Below, in pieces: positions 15,789 through 22,266 of a DNA stretch of 22,266 nucleotides; the first letter of the stretch is position 1, and each line of letters starts with the position of its first letter. Under the pieces are notes generated by a model that saw only the letters and a list, made by a program, of their open reading frames with translations, did no database searches and was not told the DNA's origin. The position numbers and the translations under genes were made by a program. The DNA is from CAYSEW01 sp964430245 (lineage in GTDB: Bacteria > Bacteroidota > Bacteroidia > Flavobacteriales_D > Parvicellaceae). The stretch is from positions 1 through 22,266 of the forward strand of contig CAYSEW010000038.1 in NCBI GenBank assembly GCA_964430245.1, written 5' to 3'.

Positions 15789-16373
15789 ATGCGATTTAAA
15801 ACTTTACTCTTTTCCTTCTTGTTCTCTTATGCTGCGATTTCACAGAACAATCACACCATATCCAATTCAGGTACTTCCTGGGTACCTTCATCACTAACAA
15901 TAATTGTTGGAGATACTGTAACCTGGATTAATACCGGTGGAAGTCATAATGTAAATGGCACTACGGTTACATTCCCTACCAATCCTGAAGGTTTTGGGAA
16001 TTCTGTTGGTGCTGGGTGGACTTTTCAGCATGTTTTTACCATTGCTGGAACTTACAACTTTCAGTGTGATCCACATTCAGGAATGGGCATGACAGGAACT
16101 GTAACTGTTCAAAGCAACACTACGGTTGTTCTATCCAATAATAACGTTACTCCAGAAATATACCCTAATCCTTTTTATAATGACATTACAATTAGAGATT
16201 GTGGCGGATGTCAGCTAATTATATATAGTATTATTGGGAAATTAGAACTTACTGAAATGATTACTAATCAGAACCATCAATTGATGACAGATCAATTACC
16301 AGAAGGCGTTTATTTATATGAAATCATTAATGGTAATAAAAAAATTAAATCAGGAAAGTTGGTTAAACATTAA
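15789..16373 (+). CDS. Secreted cupredoxin (plastocyanin/pseudoazurin-like) with T9SS sorting domain
   Basis: A 194-residue exported blue-copper protein. The signal peptide is residues 1-19 (cut around AISQN). The cupredoxin domain covers about 20-108. VGDTVTWINTGGSHNV supplies H53, and CDPHSGMGM supplies C93, H96 and M101 in the spacing of pseudoazurin-type copper centres. It should bind one Cu and shuttle electrons, or carry copper, outside the inner membrane. From about 120 a T9SS type A sorting domain follows (EIYPNPFYNDITI, then GVYLYEI and the ending KSGKLVKH). The protein is therefore probably delivered to the cell surface rather than kept in the periplasm. An unusual CGGC (C138-C141) sits inside the sorting domain and could form a disulfide or bind metal. 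It is a single-gene unit: a divergent promoter region precedes it and a strong terminator follows 20 bases after the stop. Confidence 0.9.
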   Translation: MRFKTLLFSFLFSYAAISQNNHTISNSGTSWVPSSLTIIVGDTVTWINTGGSHNVNGTTVTFPTNPEGFGNSVGAGWTFQHVFTIAGTYNFQCDPHSGMGMTGTVTVQSNTTVVLSNNNVTPEIYPNPFYNDITIRDCGGCQLIIYSIIGKLELTEMITNQNHQLMTDQLPEGVYLYEIINGNKKIKSGKLVKH

Positions 16374-16392
16374 TCCAAGTCTTTCTTCTCTT

Positions 16393-16419
16393 AAAAAAGC
16401 CGCTTAATGCGGCTTTTTT
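16393..16419 (+). terminator. Strong intrinsic terminator after the cupredoxin gene
   Basis: AAAAAAGCCGC (16393-16403) pairs perfectly with GCGGCTTTTTT (16409-16419) around the loop TTAAT. This gives an 11-bp stem with a GC core and a T-run on its 3' side. It lies 20 bases after the cupredoxin stop. The A-run on the left arm could let it act on the opposite strand too, but no gene converges here. Confidence 0.92.
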
Positions 16420-16439
16420 ATTTTCCTAACATTTAATGC

Positions 16440-16470
16440 TTTGTAATTTATTATCAATAAGCTATAGTTA
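16440..16470 (+). promoter_or_regulatory. Possible promoter for the SGNH-SGNH-MBOAT operon
   Basis: TTTG (16440-16443) is followed after exactly 19 bases by TATAGTTA (16463-16470), which keeps six of eight positions of the Bacteroidota -7 element TAnnTTTG. The implied leader before the ATG at 16508 is about 30 bases. The exact spacing and the position right after a terminator support it. Confidence 0.4.
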
Positions 16471-16507
16471 CTTAAGTGATAGAATTATTTTTATTGTATA
16501 ATTAATT

Positions 16508-18043
16508 ATGTCTGCTTTAAAGGTCTTATTATTCATGTTGGCAACATTTCTGCTTTTGTTAGGTCTCACCTTTTTATCAAAAGAAGAAAAAAATGCTTTT
16601 TCAAGTAATATTGATATTGGTATAACAAAAATAAAATATCCAACTGCTAAAAAATTTCTTTCTTATCAATTACCAAGAAAAGCCAACTTAACTACGCTAA
16701 AAAAAACACTTGATAACCTAGGAAGTGAACAAGAGCTTGACAGTCTTTTAACACAAATTAAATATGACACTACTTACAATTTATCTGATAGCTCATTAAT
16801 AGGGCTTCAGGTAATAAAAACTGAAGACTTTGGAAAAGTTCAAGATGGTATACTTATGATTGAATTTCCCAATGATGATCGCTCATTGTATTTCCCTTTG
16901 TGGAAAAAATTGGAGACCCTATTAAAAAACAAAAATTCCATAAGAGCCATTCACTATGGAGATTCTCAAATAGAAGGCGATAGAATGACTGCTTATATAA
17001 GAGATAAGCTACAAAAATTGTTTGGCGGAAATGGCCCTGGTTTTATTCCCTTAAAAACTGTATATCATCAAAACTCTGTTGAGATTACCTGTACTGAAAA
17101 CTGGACAAGACATGCTGTTTTTGACAGAAGAAGTGAAAAAATCACTAATAATAGATATGGTGCTTTTATGTCTGCTTCAAGGTTTTCTCCTATGCTTCCT
17201 GATTCATTAATTACAGATTCATCAGAAGTTTATAACGCTTCTATTTCTATTGGAAAAGACAAAAGGGCTTACTCCAATGCAAAGGCCTTTAATGTCATAA
17301 AAATCCATTATGGGAATTGTACTCAACCTACTTCAATAGAAGTATTTAATAATGATGAACAAATAGTTTATGATAGCTTAAGGACTGATAGTAATTACCA
17401 TCATTATGACATTGTATTAGCTGAAACACCTACTAATTTAAAAGTTGATTTTAAAGGAAAATCCAGTCCTGATTTTTATGGAATTACACTTGATGGAAAT
17501 TATGGTTTTAATATAGACAATGTTGCTATGAGGGGCTCTAGTGGGTCAGCAATAAGTAAGGTGAATTTCTATGAGTACAATTTAATGATGGACCACCTAA
17601 ATGTTGAATTCGTTGTTTTGCAGTTTGGAGGAAATGTAATGCCTTATCTTAAAGACAAGGAACATGCAGAAAGGAGTGCAAATCGATTTAAATACCGCAT
17701 TCGTTTAATGAGAAAGCTTCGGCCGTCAGCACAGATATTGGTAATAGGACCTTCTGATATGTCAACTAAAATCGATGGGTTTTATCAAACTTATCCATTA
17801 TTAGAATATTATATAGACAAGATCAAAGAAGCTGCAAAAAGTGAAAATGCTGCTTATTGGGATATCTACAGGGCCATGGGAGGTGAAAATTCAATGGTAG
17901 CATGGGTAGAAGAGCATGGATGGGCAGCCACTGATTATACCCATTTTTCTAGAACTGGCACTAAAAAAATATCTAGGCTTTTATTTGAGGCATTGTTATT
18001 GGAATATCAATATTATCAATCAGAAATTCAGCAGCTACCATGA
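16508..18043 (+). CDS. Membrane-anchored SGNH hydrolase-fold protein (PatB/Ape1-like O-acyltransferase or esterase)
   Basis: A 511-residue protein with one N-terminal hydrophobic segment (LKVLLFMLATFLLLLGLTFL, about 4-23) followed by charged residues, so it is probably anchored in the inner membrane with the rest outside. The SGNH domain starts near 145. Block I is IHYGDSQIEGD with nucleophile S153, block III is LQFGGN with N376 for the oxyanion hole, and block V is TDYTHFS with D476 and H479 completing the triad. Between blocks I and III lie about 200 residues rich in beta strands, resembling the carbohydrate-binding insert of Ape1-type peptidoglycan esterases. It may transfer acetyl groups delivered by the MBOAT protein, or remove them. 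Its stop overlaps the next start by four bases. It is too large and wrongly placed to be a lipase of the ordinary GDSL kind. Confidence 0.78.
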   Translation: MSALKVLLFMLATFLLLLGLTFLSKEEKNAFSSNIDIGITKIKYPTAKKFLSYQLPRKANLTTLKKTLDNLGSEQELDSLLTQIKYDTTYNLSDSSLIGLQVIKTEDFGKVQDGILMIEFPNDDRSLYFPLWKKLETLLKNKNSIRAIHYGDSQIEGDRMTAYIRDKLQKLFGGNGPGFIPLKTVYHQNSVEITCTENWTRHAVFDRRSEKITNNRYGAFMSASRFSPMLPDSLITDSSEVYNASISIGKDKRAYSNAKAFNVIKIHYGNCTQPTSIEVFNNDEQIVYDSLRTDSNYHHYDIVLAETPTNLKVDFKGKSSPDFYGITLDGNYGFNIDNVAMRGSSGSAISKVNFYEYNLMMDHLNVEFVVLQFGGNVMPYLKDKEHAERSANRFKYRIRLMRKLRPSAQILVIGPSDMSTKIDGFYQTYPLLEYYIDKIKEAAKSENAAYWDIYRAMGGENSMVAWVEEHGWAATDYTHFSRTGTKKISRLLFEALLLEYQYYQSEIQQLP

Positions 18044-19557
18044 AAAAAATTTCCATTCTATTAGCATTACTAATTTCAAGTCAAGTTTATTGTCAGCAAT
18101 TTTTATTGGATTCCTCATTTAAAGAAAAATATAGGTTTATTAAATGGGAAAGAAATAGATTGGATTTTTATGGTGAATCACCAGCTTTTCAATATTTTTT
18201 TAAAACCCTGGATTCTGTTTATCATTTACAAACTGACAAGCCTATAAATATTTTTCATATTGGAGGATCTCACATTCAAGCAGATATTTATTCACATAGA
18301 ATAAGAAGGTATCTACATGGTATGGAGCCACATATGAAAGGGGAAAGAGGAATGGTCTTTCCATATACCCTTGCTGGAACCAATAATCCGTGGAATTACA
18401 AAATAGAATCCGATGGAGAATGGAAAGGAAAAAGAAATTCAGTAGAATCACACACTGCAATATGGGGAATGGAAGGTATAATTGCTCATACTAAAGACTC
18501 TATAGTAAAGGTTAAAATAACCAATAGAAAAAACCGAAGCTATAAATATCATTATAATCAAATTAAGGTTTTCCACAATACCTGGGACTCATTGTTTTGT
18601 CTATCTCCAGTTGACACCTCTATTGTTACAAAGATCTACAGAAATGATAGTTTAAATTTCACCCTCTTTTTTCTAAACCAGAATGTCTCAGAATTTGAGT
18701 TTAGGGTTATTAAAAATGTTAATGATGATGATAAAGAATTCATCATTTATGGAATTGACCTTAAAAACAATGATCCGGGAGTAATCTATCATTCAATAGG
18801 AGTAAATGGTGCTAGCTTTAAAACATATGAGCGATGTGAACTATTCGAACATCAGCTTAACCAATACCCACCAGATTTGTTTATCATTTCAATAGGAACT
18901 AATGACACTTATGTAGATGTTTTTAACCCTGATGATTACAGTCAACGATATGAAAAGTTTATTCAAATGATTCTTCGAACTAACCCTAATGCAGCCATTA
19001 TTTTAACTGTGCCTAATGACAGCTACTATAGAAAAAAATATGCCAATCCACATACAGCTAAAGCAGCAAATGTGATTATTGAGCTAGCGAAAAAATATGA
19101 TATGTGCGTGTGGAACTTTTATGAGATCATGGGCGGAAAGGGTTCTTCTCAAAAATGGTATAAAAATAAATTAATGCCTTCAGATAGGATACATTTTACT
19201 CCAAATGGTTATGATATAAAAGCAGATTTATTTCTTACTTCCTTTTATGAATCGTGGGACAGCTTTATGGATAGAGATTCAACATTTCTTTACCAAAAGT
19301 ACATAGATCCTGACTCAACTATTAATTATTATAGTAAGCTTTCAAAAATTGATATCACAACACCTTTAGGCGAAGAAGAAAATGAAAATGCCAATTCATT
19401 AAATGGATTTTACTATTACACTATAAAAAAAGGAGATACTCTATGGGATATTGCCAATGCAAAAGGAACTACAGTTTCTAAATTAAGGTCCTTAAATCCA
19501 GGATTAGAATCTAGAAGCTTAAAGGTAGGAGAAAAAATAAAAATAGGTAGAAAATAA
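18040..19557 (+). CDS. Secreted SGNH hydrolase-fold protein with C-terminal LysM domain
   Basis: A 505-residue exported protein with a signal peptide at 1-19 (MKKISILLALLISSQ, cut near VYCQ). The SGNH domain starts near 68. Block I is IFHIGGSHIQAD with S77 and GGS in place of GDS, block III is ISIGTNDTY with N288, and block V is SDRIHFTPNGY with D382 and H385. A beta-rich insert of about 150 residues sits between blocks I and III, as in its upstream neighbour, so the two look like diverged paralogues. A LysM module at about 459-503 (YTIKKGDTLWDIANAKG, ending VGEKIKIGRK) should bind N-acetylglucosamine-containing glycans, most likely peptidoglycan. I infer an acetyltransferase or acetylesterase acting on the cell wall. 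The gene overlaps the upstream gene by four bases and abuts the MBOAT gene with no gap (TAAATG), so all three are coupled. Confidence 0.82.
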   Translation: MKKISILLALLISSQVYCQQFLLDSSFKEKYRFIKWERNRLDFYGESPAFQYFFKTLDSVYHLQTDKPINIFHIGGSHIQADIYSHRIRRYLHGMEPHMKGERGMVFPYTLAGTNNPWNYKIESDGEWKGKRNSVESHTAIWGMEGIIAHTKDSIVKVKITNRKNRSYKYHYNQIKVFHNTWDSLFCLSPVDTSIVTKIYRNDSLNFTLFFLNQNVSEFEFRVIKNVNDDDKEFIIYGIDLKNNDPGVIYHSIGVNGASFKTYERCELFEHQLNQYPPDLFIISIGTNDTYVDVFNPDDYSQRYEKFIQMILRTNPNAAIILTVPNDSYYRKKYANPHTAKAANVIIELAKKYDMCVWNFYEIMGGKGSSQKWYKNKLMPSDRIHFTPNGYDIKADLFLTSFYESWDSFMDRDSTFLYQKYIDPDSTINYYSKLSKIDITTPLGEEENENANSLNGFYYYTIKKGDTLWDIANAKGTTVSKLRSLNPGLESRSLKVGEKIKIGRK

Positions 19558-21600
19558 ATGACCTTCTTGTACGATATACTACCCAGAATAAAGGATCTCT
19601 TTACAAAAATACCTATTGAAGAGCTAAATGAAGTACAATTCCATTTTGCCCATGCTCAATATTGGATCTTTTTTGGTTTAGCTTACTTAGGGTTTGCTTT
19701 AGTTACAGCAAAAAAGATAGGCCAATACCTAAATATTATATATGTAGGTGTTTTAAGCTATTTTATACTAGCTTATAATGGTGAAAGCGATGGTTTGGTC
19801 TTTTGGTTAGTCTTTGCTTTTGGCTATTTAGCCTATGCTCTTATCTATGATTACAAAAAAACTAGATCTGCCTATCTATTGTTTTTTAGTCTTTTCTTTT
19901 ATTGGAGAGTAGGCGCTCCTTTTGTGTGGATACTTTTAGTAAGCACCGTAGTAGACTTCTTTTTAGGTAAGGCCATTTATGCTTCTAGCTCCAACCTTAA
20001 AAAGAAAAGCTATTTGGCACTTAGTGTAGTAGTTAATCTTGCCATGCTAGGATATTTCAAGTATTTTAAATTTTTTGCTGAAAATTGGAATGCTATGATC
20101 AGTCAGCATGATTGGTCATCCTCAATGCTTATTAGTCATCCGCATGAAAATGCCATTGGGATTTGGTTAAATGGGCAGTTTACTGGAGACCTTTTTATGG
20201 ATGCGCTGCCTATGATTGTAGGAATTTCATTTTACACTTTTCAATCCATGAGCTATTCTTTAGATATCTACAGAGGACAGCTAAAGCCTTTAAACAATAT
20301 TGTAGATTTTGGTTTTTTTGTTTCTTTCTTTCCTCAATTAGTAGCAGGACCTATTGTTAGGGCTTCTGAATTTGTTCCTCAAATACACAAAGAGTTTAAA
20401 CTCTCTAAAACTGATTTTGGGTGGGCTGTTTATATGATTTTAAAAGGCTTGATCAAGAAAATGGTTTTTGCAGATTTTATTGCTGCTTATTTCTTAGATG
20501 ATGTGTTTGCTAGCCCTGGTAATTTCTCAGGAATGGCTCAAGTTATTGCCATCTTTGGATATTCCCTACAGATTTATGGGGATTTTTCTGGATATACAGA
20601 TATGGCAATAGGCATTGCTAAGCTGATGGGCTTTCAGCTACCTACAAATTTTAATTCTCCCTATAAAGCCATCCATTGTGGTGAGTTTTGGAAACGATGG
20701 CACATCACACTTTCCAGATGGTTAAAGGATTACCTATACATTCCCTTGGGAGGGAATCGTGGAGGAAGTAAAGGCACCTACATCGTTTCTGGATTAATTA
20801 TCGCTGGAGTCTTGTATGCTGTGGATAATGGAAGAGTAACGATAGTGGTAATTGGTCTAATATTAATAGCTTATTTACTTGCCTGGTATTTTGAATCCTT
20901 TAAATCTCATATTAATAGAAACATCAATATTACGCTTACTATGTTAATTGGAGGATTGTGGCATGGAGCCAGCTGGCAATTTGTGATTTGGGGAGGATTG
21001 AATGGCTTCGGGGTCTTAACTGCCAAATATTGGTTAAAGTTCAAGAATTACCATAAGGTGTTTTTTGCACTAATGCTTGCAGGGGGTCTTCTGCTTATTA
21101 AAATAATTACTGGTAATCCGATCTGGTTGGTAGGAATGTGGTGGGCATTAGTAGTAAGCGGAATATCATTCATTAAGGTATTATATGATTTTTCAGGAAA
21201 ATCCAAATGGTCGTTTTATTATGTAAATGTAATGTGGGGGATGGTTCATACCCTGTTCTTTATCACTTTTACAAGAGTTTATTTTAGAGGTGAAACAATG
21301 GGGAAAATAAATATTTTTTATCATCAAATCATGACTGATTTTAGATGGGATTTTTCTGAAAAATGGCTTTTTGCTGTAGATAAAACAAAAGATTTTGTAG
21401 AATATTCCAGCTGGGTATTTATTGTAATGATTATCGGTTATTTAGCCCATTGGCTACCTAATGTTTATAAAAAGAAAATTGAAAATGGCTTTATTAATAC
21501 TCCTGTTGGAATTCAATTAGTATTAACTGTATTGATAGTTGTAATTTGTTATCAAACCTACTCAGCAGATGCACCTGCATTTATTTATTTTCAATTTTAA
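19558..21600 (+). CDS. MBOAT-family O-acyltransferase (PatA/AlgI/DltB-like)
   Basis: A 680-residue polytopic membrane protein with about 11-12 hydrophobic segments. Its core is the MBOAT block: SFYTFQSMSYSLDIYRG (224-240), FPQLVAGPIVR (258-268), then EFWKRWHITLSRWLKDYLYI (376-395) with H382, and GGLWHGASWQFVIWGG with the invariant catalytic H469. Family members take an acyl group from a cytoplasmic donor and pass it across the membrane for transfer to a polymer by a partner. The two SGNH proteins encoded upstream are the obvious partners. The chain ends SADAPAFIYFQF; the terminal FIYFQF with Y677 resembles the C-terminal tyrosine motif described for DltX-type acyl carriers. Its ATG follows the preceding TAA directly. 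It is longer than AlgI because of an extra C-terminal membrane region. Substrate (acetyl, peptidoglycan) is inferred from the LysM neighbour. Confidence 0.9.
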   Translation: MTFLYDILPRIKDLFTKIPIEELNEVQFHFAHAQYWIFFGLAYLGFALVTAKKIGQYLNIIYVGVLSYFILAYNGESDGLVFWLVFAFGYLAYALIYDYKKTRSAYLLFFSLFFYWRVGAPFVWILLVSTVVDFFLGKAIYASSSNLKKKSYLALSVVVNLAMLGYFKYFKFFAENWNAMISQHDWSSSMLISHPHENAIGIWLNGQFTGDLFMDALPMIVGISFYTFQSMSYSLDIYRGQLKPLNNIVDFGFFVSFFPQLVAGPIVRASEFVPQIHKEFKLSKTDFGWAVYMILKGLIKKMVFADFIAAYFLDDVFASPGNFSGMAQVIAIFGYSLQIYGDFSGYTDMAIGIAKLMGFQLPTNFNSPYKAIHCGEFWKRWHITLSRWLKDYLYIPLGGNRGGSKGTYIVSGLIIAGVLYAVDNGRVTIVVIGLILIAYLLAWYFESFKSHINRNINITLTMLIGGLWHGASWQFVIWGGLNGFGVLTAKYWLKFKNYHKVFFALMLAGGLLLIKIITGNPIWLVGMWWALVVSGISFIKVLYDFSGKSKWSFYYVNVMWGMVHTLFFITFTRVYFRGETMGKINIFYHQIMTDFRWDFSEKWLFAVDKTKDFVEYSSWVFIVMIIGYLAHWLPNVYKKKIENGFINTPVGIQLVLTVLIVVICYQTYSADAPAFIYFQF

Positions 21601-21640
21601 ACAATGAGTAGCCGTATATTTAGACTAACGTAAAGTTTTA

Positions 21641-22102
21641 ATGCCTAAAATAGTATCGATAAATATCAATGAAAATGGAGGAGTTCCCAAATATCCAGTT
21701 ACAACCACGTTTTTAGGAAAATATAAAGTTAAGGGTGATAAACAAAATGACATAAAACATCATGGAGGAGAAAATAGAGCAGTTTGTATATTTTCAATGG
21801 ATTTAATCGCTGAACTAAAGAACGAAGGGCATCCTGTTTTTGCTGGTTCAACAGGTGAAAATATTACTATACAAGGAATAAATTGGGAGCTCTTAAAAAA
21901 AGGCTCTAGGATACAACTTGGAGAAGCAGAGATTGAACTTACAGGAACTGCTCCTCCTTGTAAAACTATTTCGAAGTCTTTTATAAACGGAAAATTTGTA
22001 CGTATTTCAGAAAAAAAATATCCAGGCTGGTCTAGATGGTATGCAAGGGTTTTAAAAGAAGGCCAGGTAACTCTATATGATCAGGTTTTATTAGAACTTT
22101 AA
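21641..22102 (+). CDS. MOSC-domain protein
   Basis: A 153-residue single-domain MOSC (molybdenum cofactor sulfurase C-terminal) protein, similar in size to the small stand-alone members of Bacteroidota. Visible are the phosphate-binding-like HHGGENRAVCIFS (40-52), STGENITI (70-77) and the conserved cysteine C107 in TAPPCKTI, the residue thought to interact with sulfur or molybdenum cofactor in this family. No fused beta-barrel N-terminal domain or ferredoxin domain is present. The role is unclear; relatives such as YiiM and YcbX help reduce N-hydroxylated bases, but I cannot extend that here. It lies 40 bases after the MBOAT gene on the same strand without a visible terminator between, so read-through is likely, though no functional link to acylation is apparent. 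ATG 21641 is the first start that covers the whole domain. Confidence 0.88.
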   Translation: MPKIVSININENGGVPKYPVTTTFLGKYKVKGDKQNDIKHHGGENRAVCIFSMDLIAELKNEGHPVFAGSTGENITIQGINWELLKKGSRIQLGEAEIELTGTAPPCKTISKSFINGKFVRISEKKYPGWSRWYARVLKEGQVTLYDQVLLEL

Positions 22103-22230
22103 TGTCAAATGTTTTTTGTAAGTATTCAGTTAATTTCATGTCTATAAAATTATGACTTTCAAATTTATATAGCTAACCAGTTAATCTCGTATGTTTATAT
22201 AAAGAGAAGTCTTTTAATTAAATTAGAAGA

Positions 22231-22266
22231 ATGGAATTACTATTAAGTTTAGGAGAAGTTTATAAA
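22231..22266 (+). CDS. Possible start of a gene running off the right edge
   Basis: An ATG at 22231 opens a frame that stays open for 12 codons to the window end (MELLLSLGEVYK). It is preceded by the purine-rich AGAAGA directly before the ATG. A weak -7-like TATGTTTA is at 22190-22197, with no good -33 element. Nothing can be said about function. Bases 22103-22230 otherwise show no gene or clear terminator. Confidence 0.4.
   Translation, partial: MELLLSLGEVYK

Noticed and set aside
18091..18096. Lipoprotein reading of the LysM-SGNH signal (Cys at residue 18)
   Set aside because: QVYC has a bulky Tyr directly before the Cys, unlike a normal lipobox. An ordinary signal peptide is more likely, though an unusual lipoprotein is not ruled out.
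21604..21633. Nine-codon frame ATG...TAA between the MBOAT and MOSC genes, considered as a DltX-like microprotein
   Set aside because: It encodes MSSRIFRLT, with no membrane helix or tyrosine motif. The MBOAT protein already carries the FIYFQF tail, so this looks like chance.
1..22266. Mobile elements, CRISPR arrays, tRNA or rRNA genes
   Set aside because: No transposase or integrase motifs, no regularly spaced repeats and no cloverleaf-like segments were seen. The gaps between genes are all under 200 bases.

Overview
The window is AT-rich and comes from a member of the Bacteroidota, most likely the Flavobacteriales. Two secreted proteins end in type IX secretion (T9SS) sorting domains. Ribosome binding sites are mostly absent, as usual in this phylum. 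Two or three upstream regions fit the phylum's TTTG-N19-TAnnTTTG promoter pattern. Genes are tightly packed, no gene-free stretch reaches 300 bases, and I see no insertion sequence, phage gene, tRNA, rRNA or CRISPR array.

Layout. 1-1020 (+): the end of an unrecognised gene, coupled to a PolB-type 3'-5' exonuclease. 1110-3167 (+): a secreted M43 metalloprotease with PKD and T9SS domains. It converges on the next operon with one base between the stop codons. 3169-5708 (-): two tandem receiver-only response regulators and a soluble PAS histidine kinase. 5806-8880 (-): a two-gene operon made of a DsbA-like/FAD-monooxygenase fusion followed by a MalY/PatB-like PLP enzyme. 8983-15593 (-): pyruvate carboxylase, an unrecognised protein with kinase-fold motifs, and RNase R. 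15594-15788: a divergent promoter region. 15789-16373 (+): a T9SS-exported cupredoxin with a strong terminator. 16508-21600 (+): a tightly coupled cassette of two SGNH hydrolase-fold proteins and an MBOAT acyltransferase. 21641-22102 (+): a MOSC-domain protein. 22231 to the end (+): the possible start of another gene.

The most notable unit is 16508-21600. One SGNH protein is anchored at its N terminus, the other carries a C-terminal LysM domain, and the MBOAT protein ends in FIYFQF. The parts match the patA/patB/ape1 logic of peptidoglycan O-acetylation and de-O-acetylation, which I recall mainly from Proteobacteria. I infer a cell-wall acylation system in which LysM targets peptidoglycan. 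The other two items worth following up are the DsbA-monooxygenase fusion beside a C-S-lyase-like enzyme, and the kinase-fold protein between pyruvate carboxylase and RNase R.
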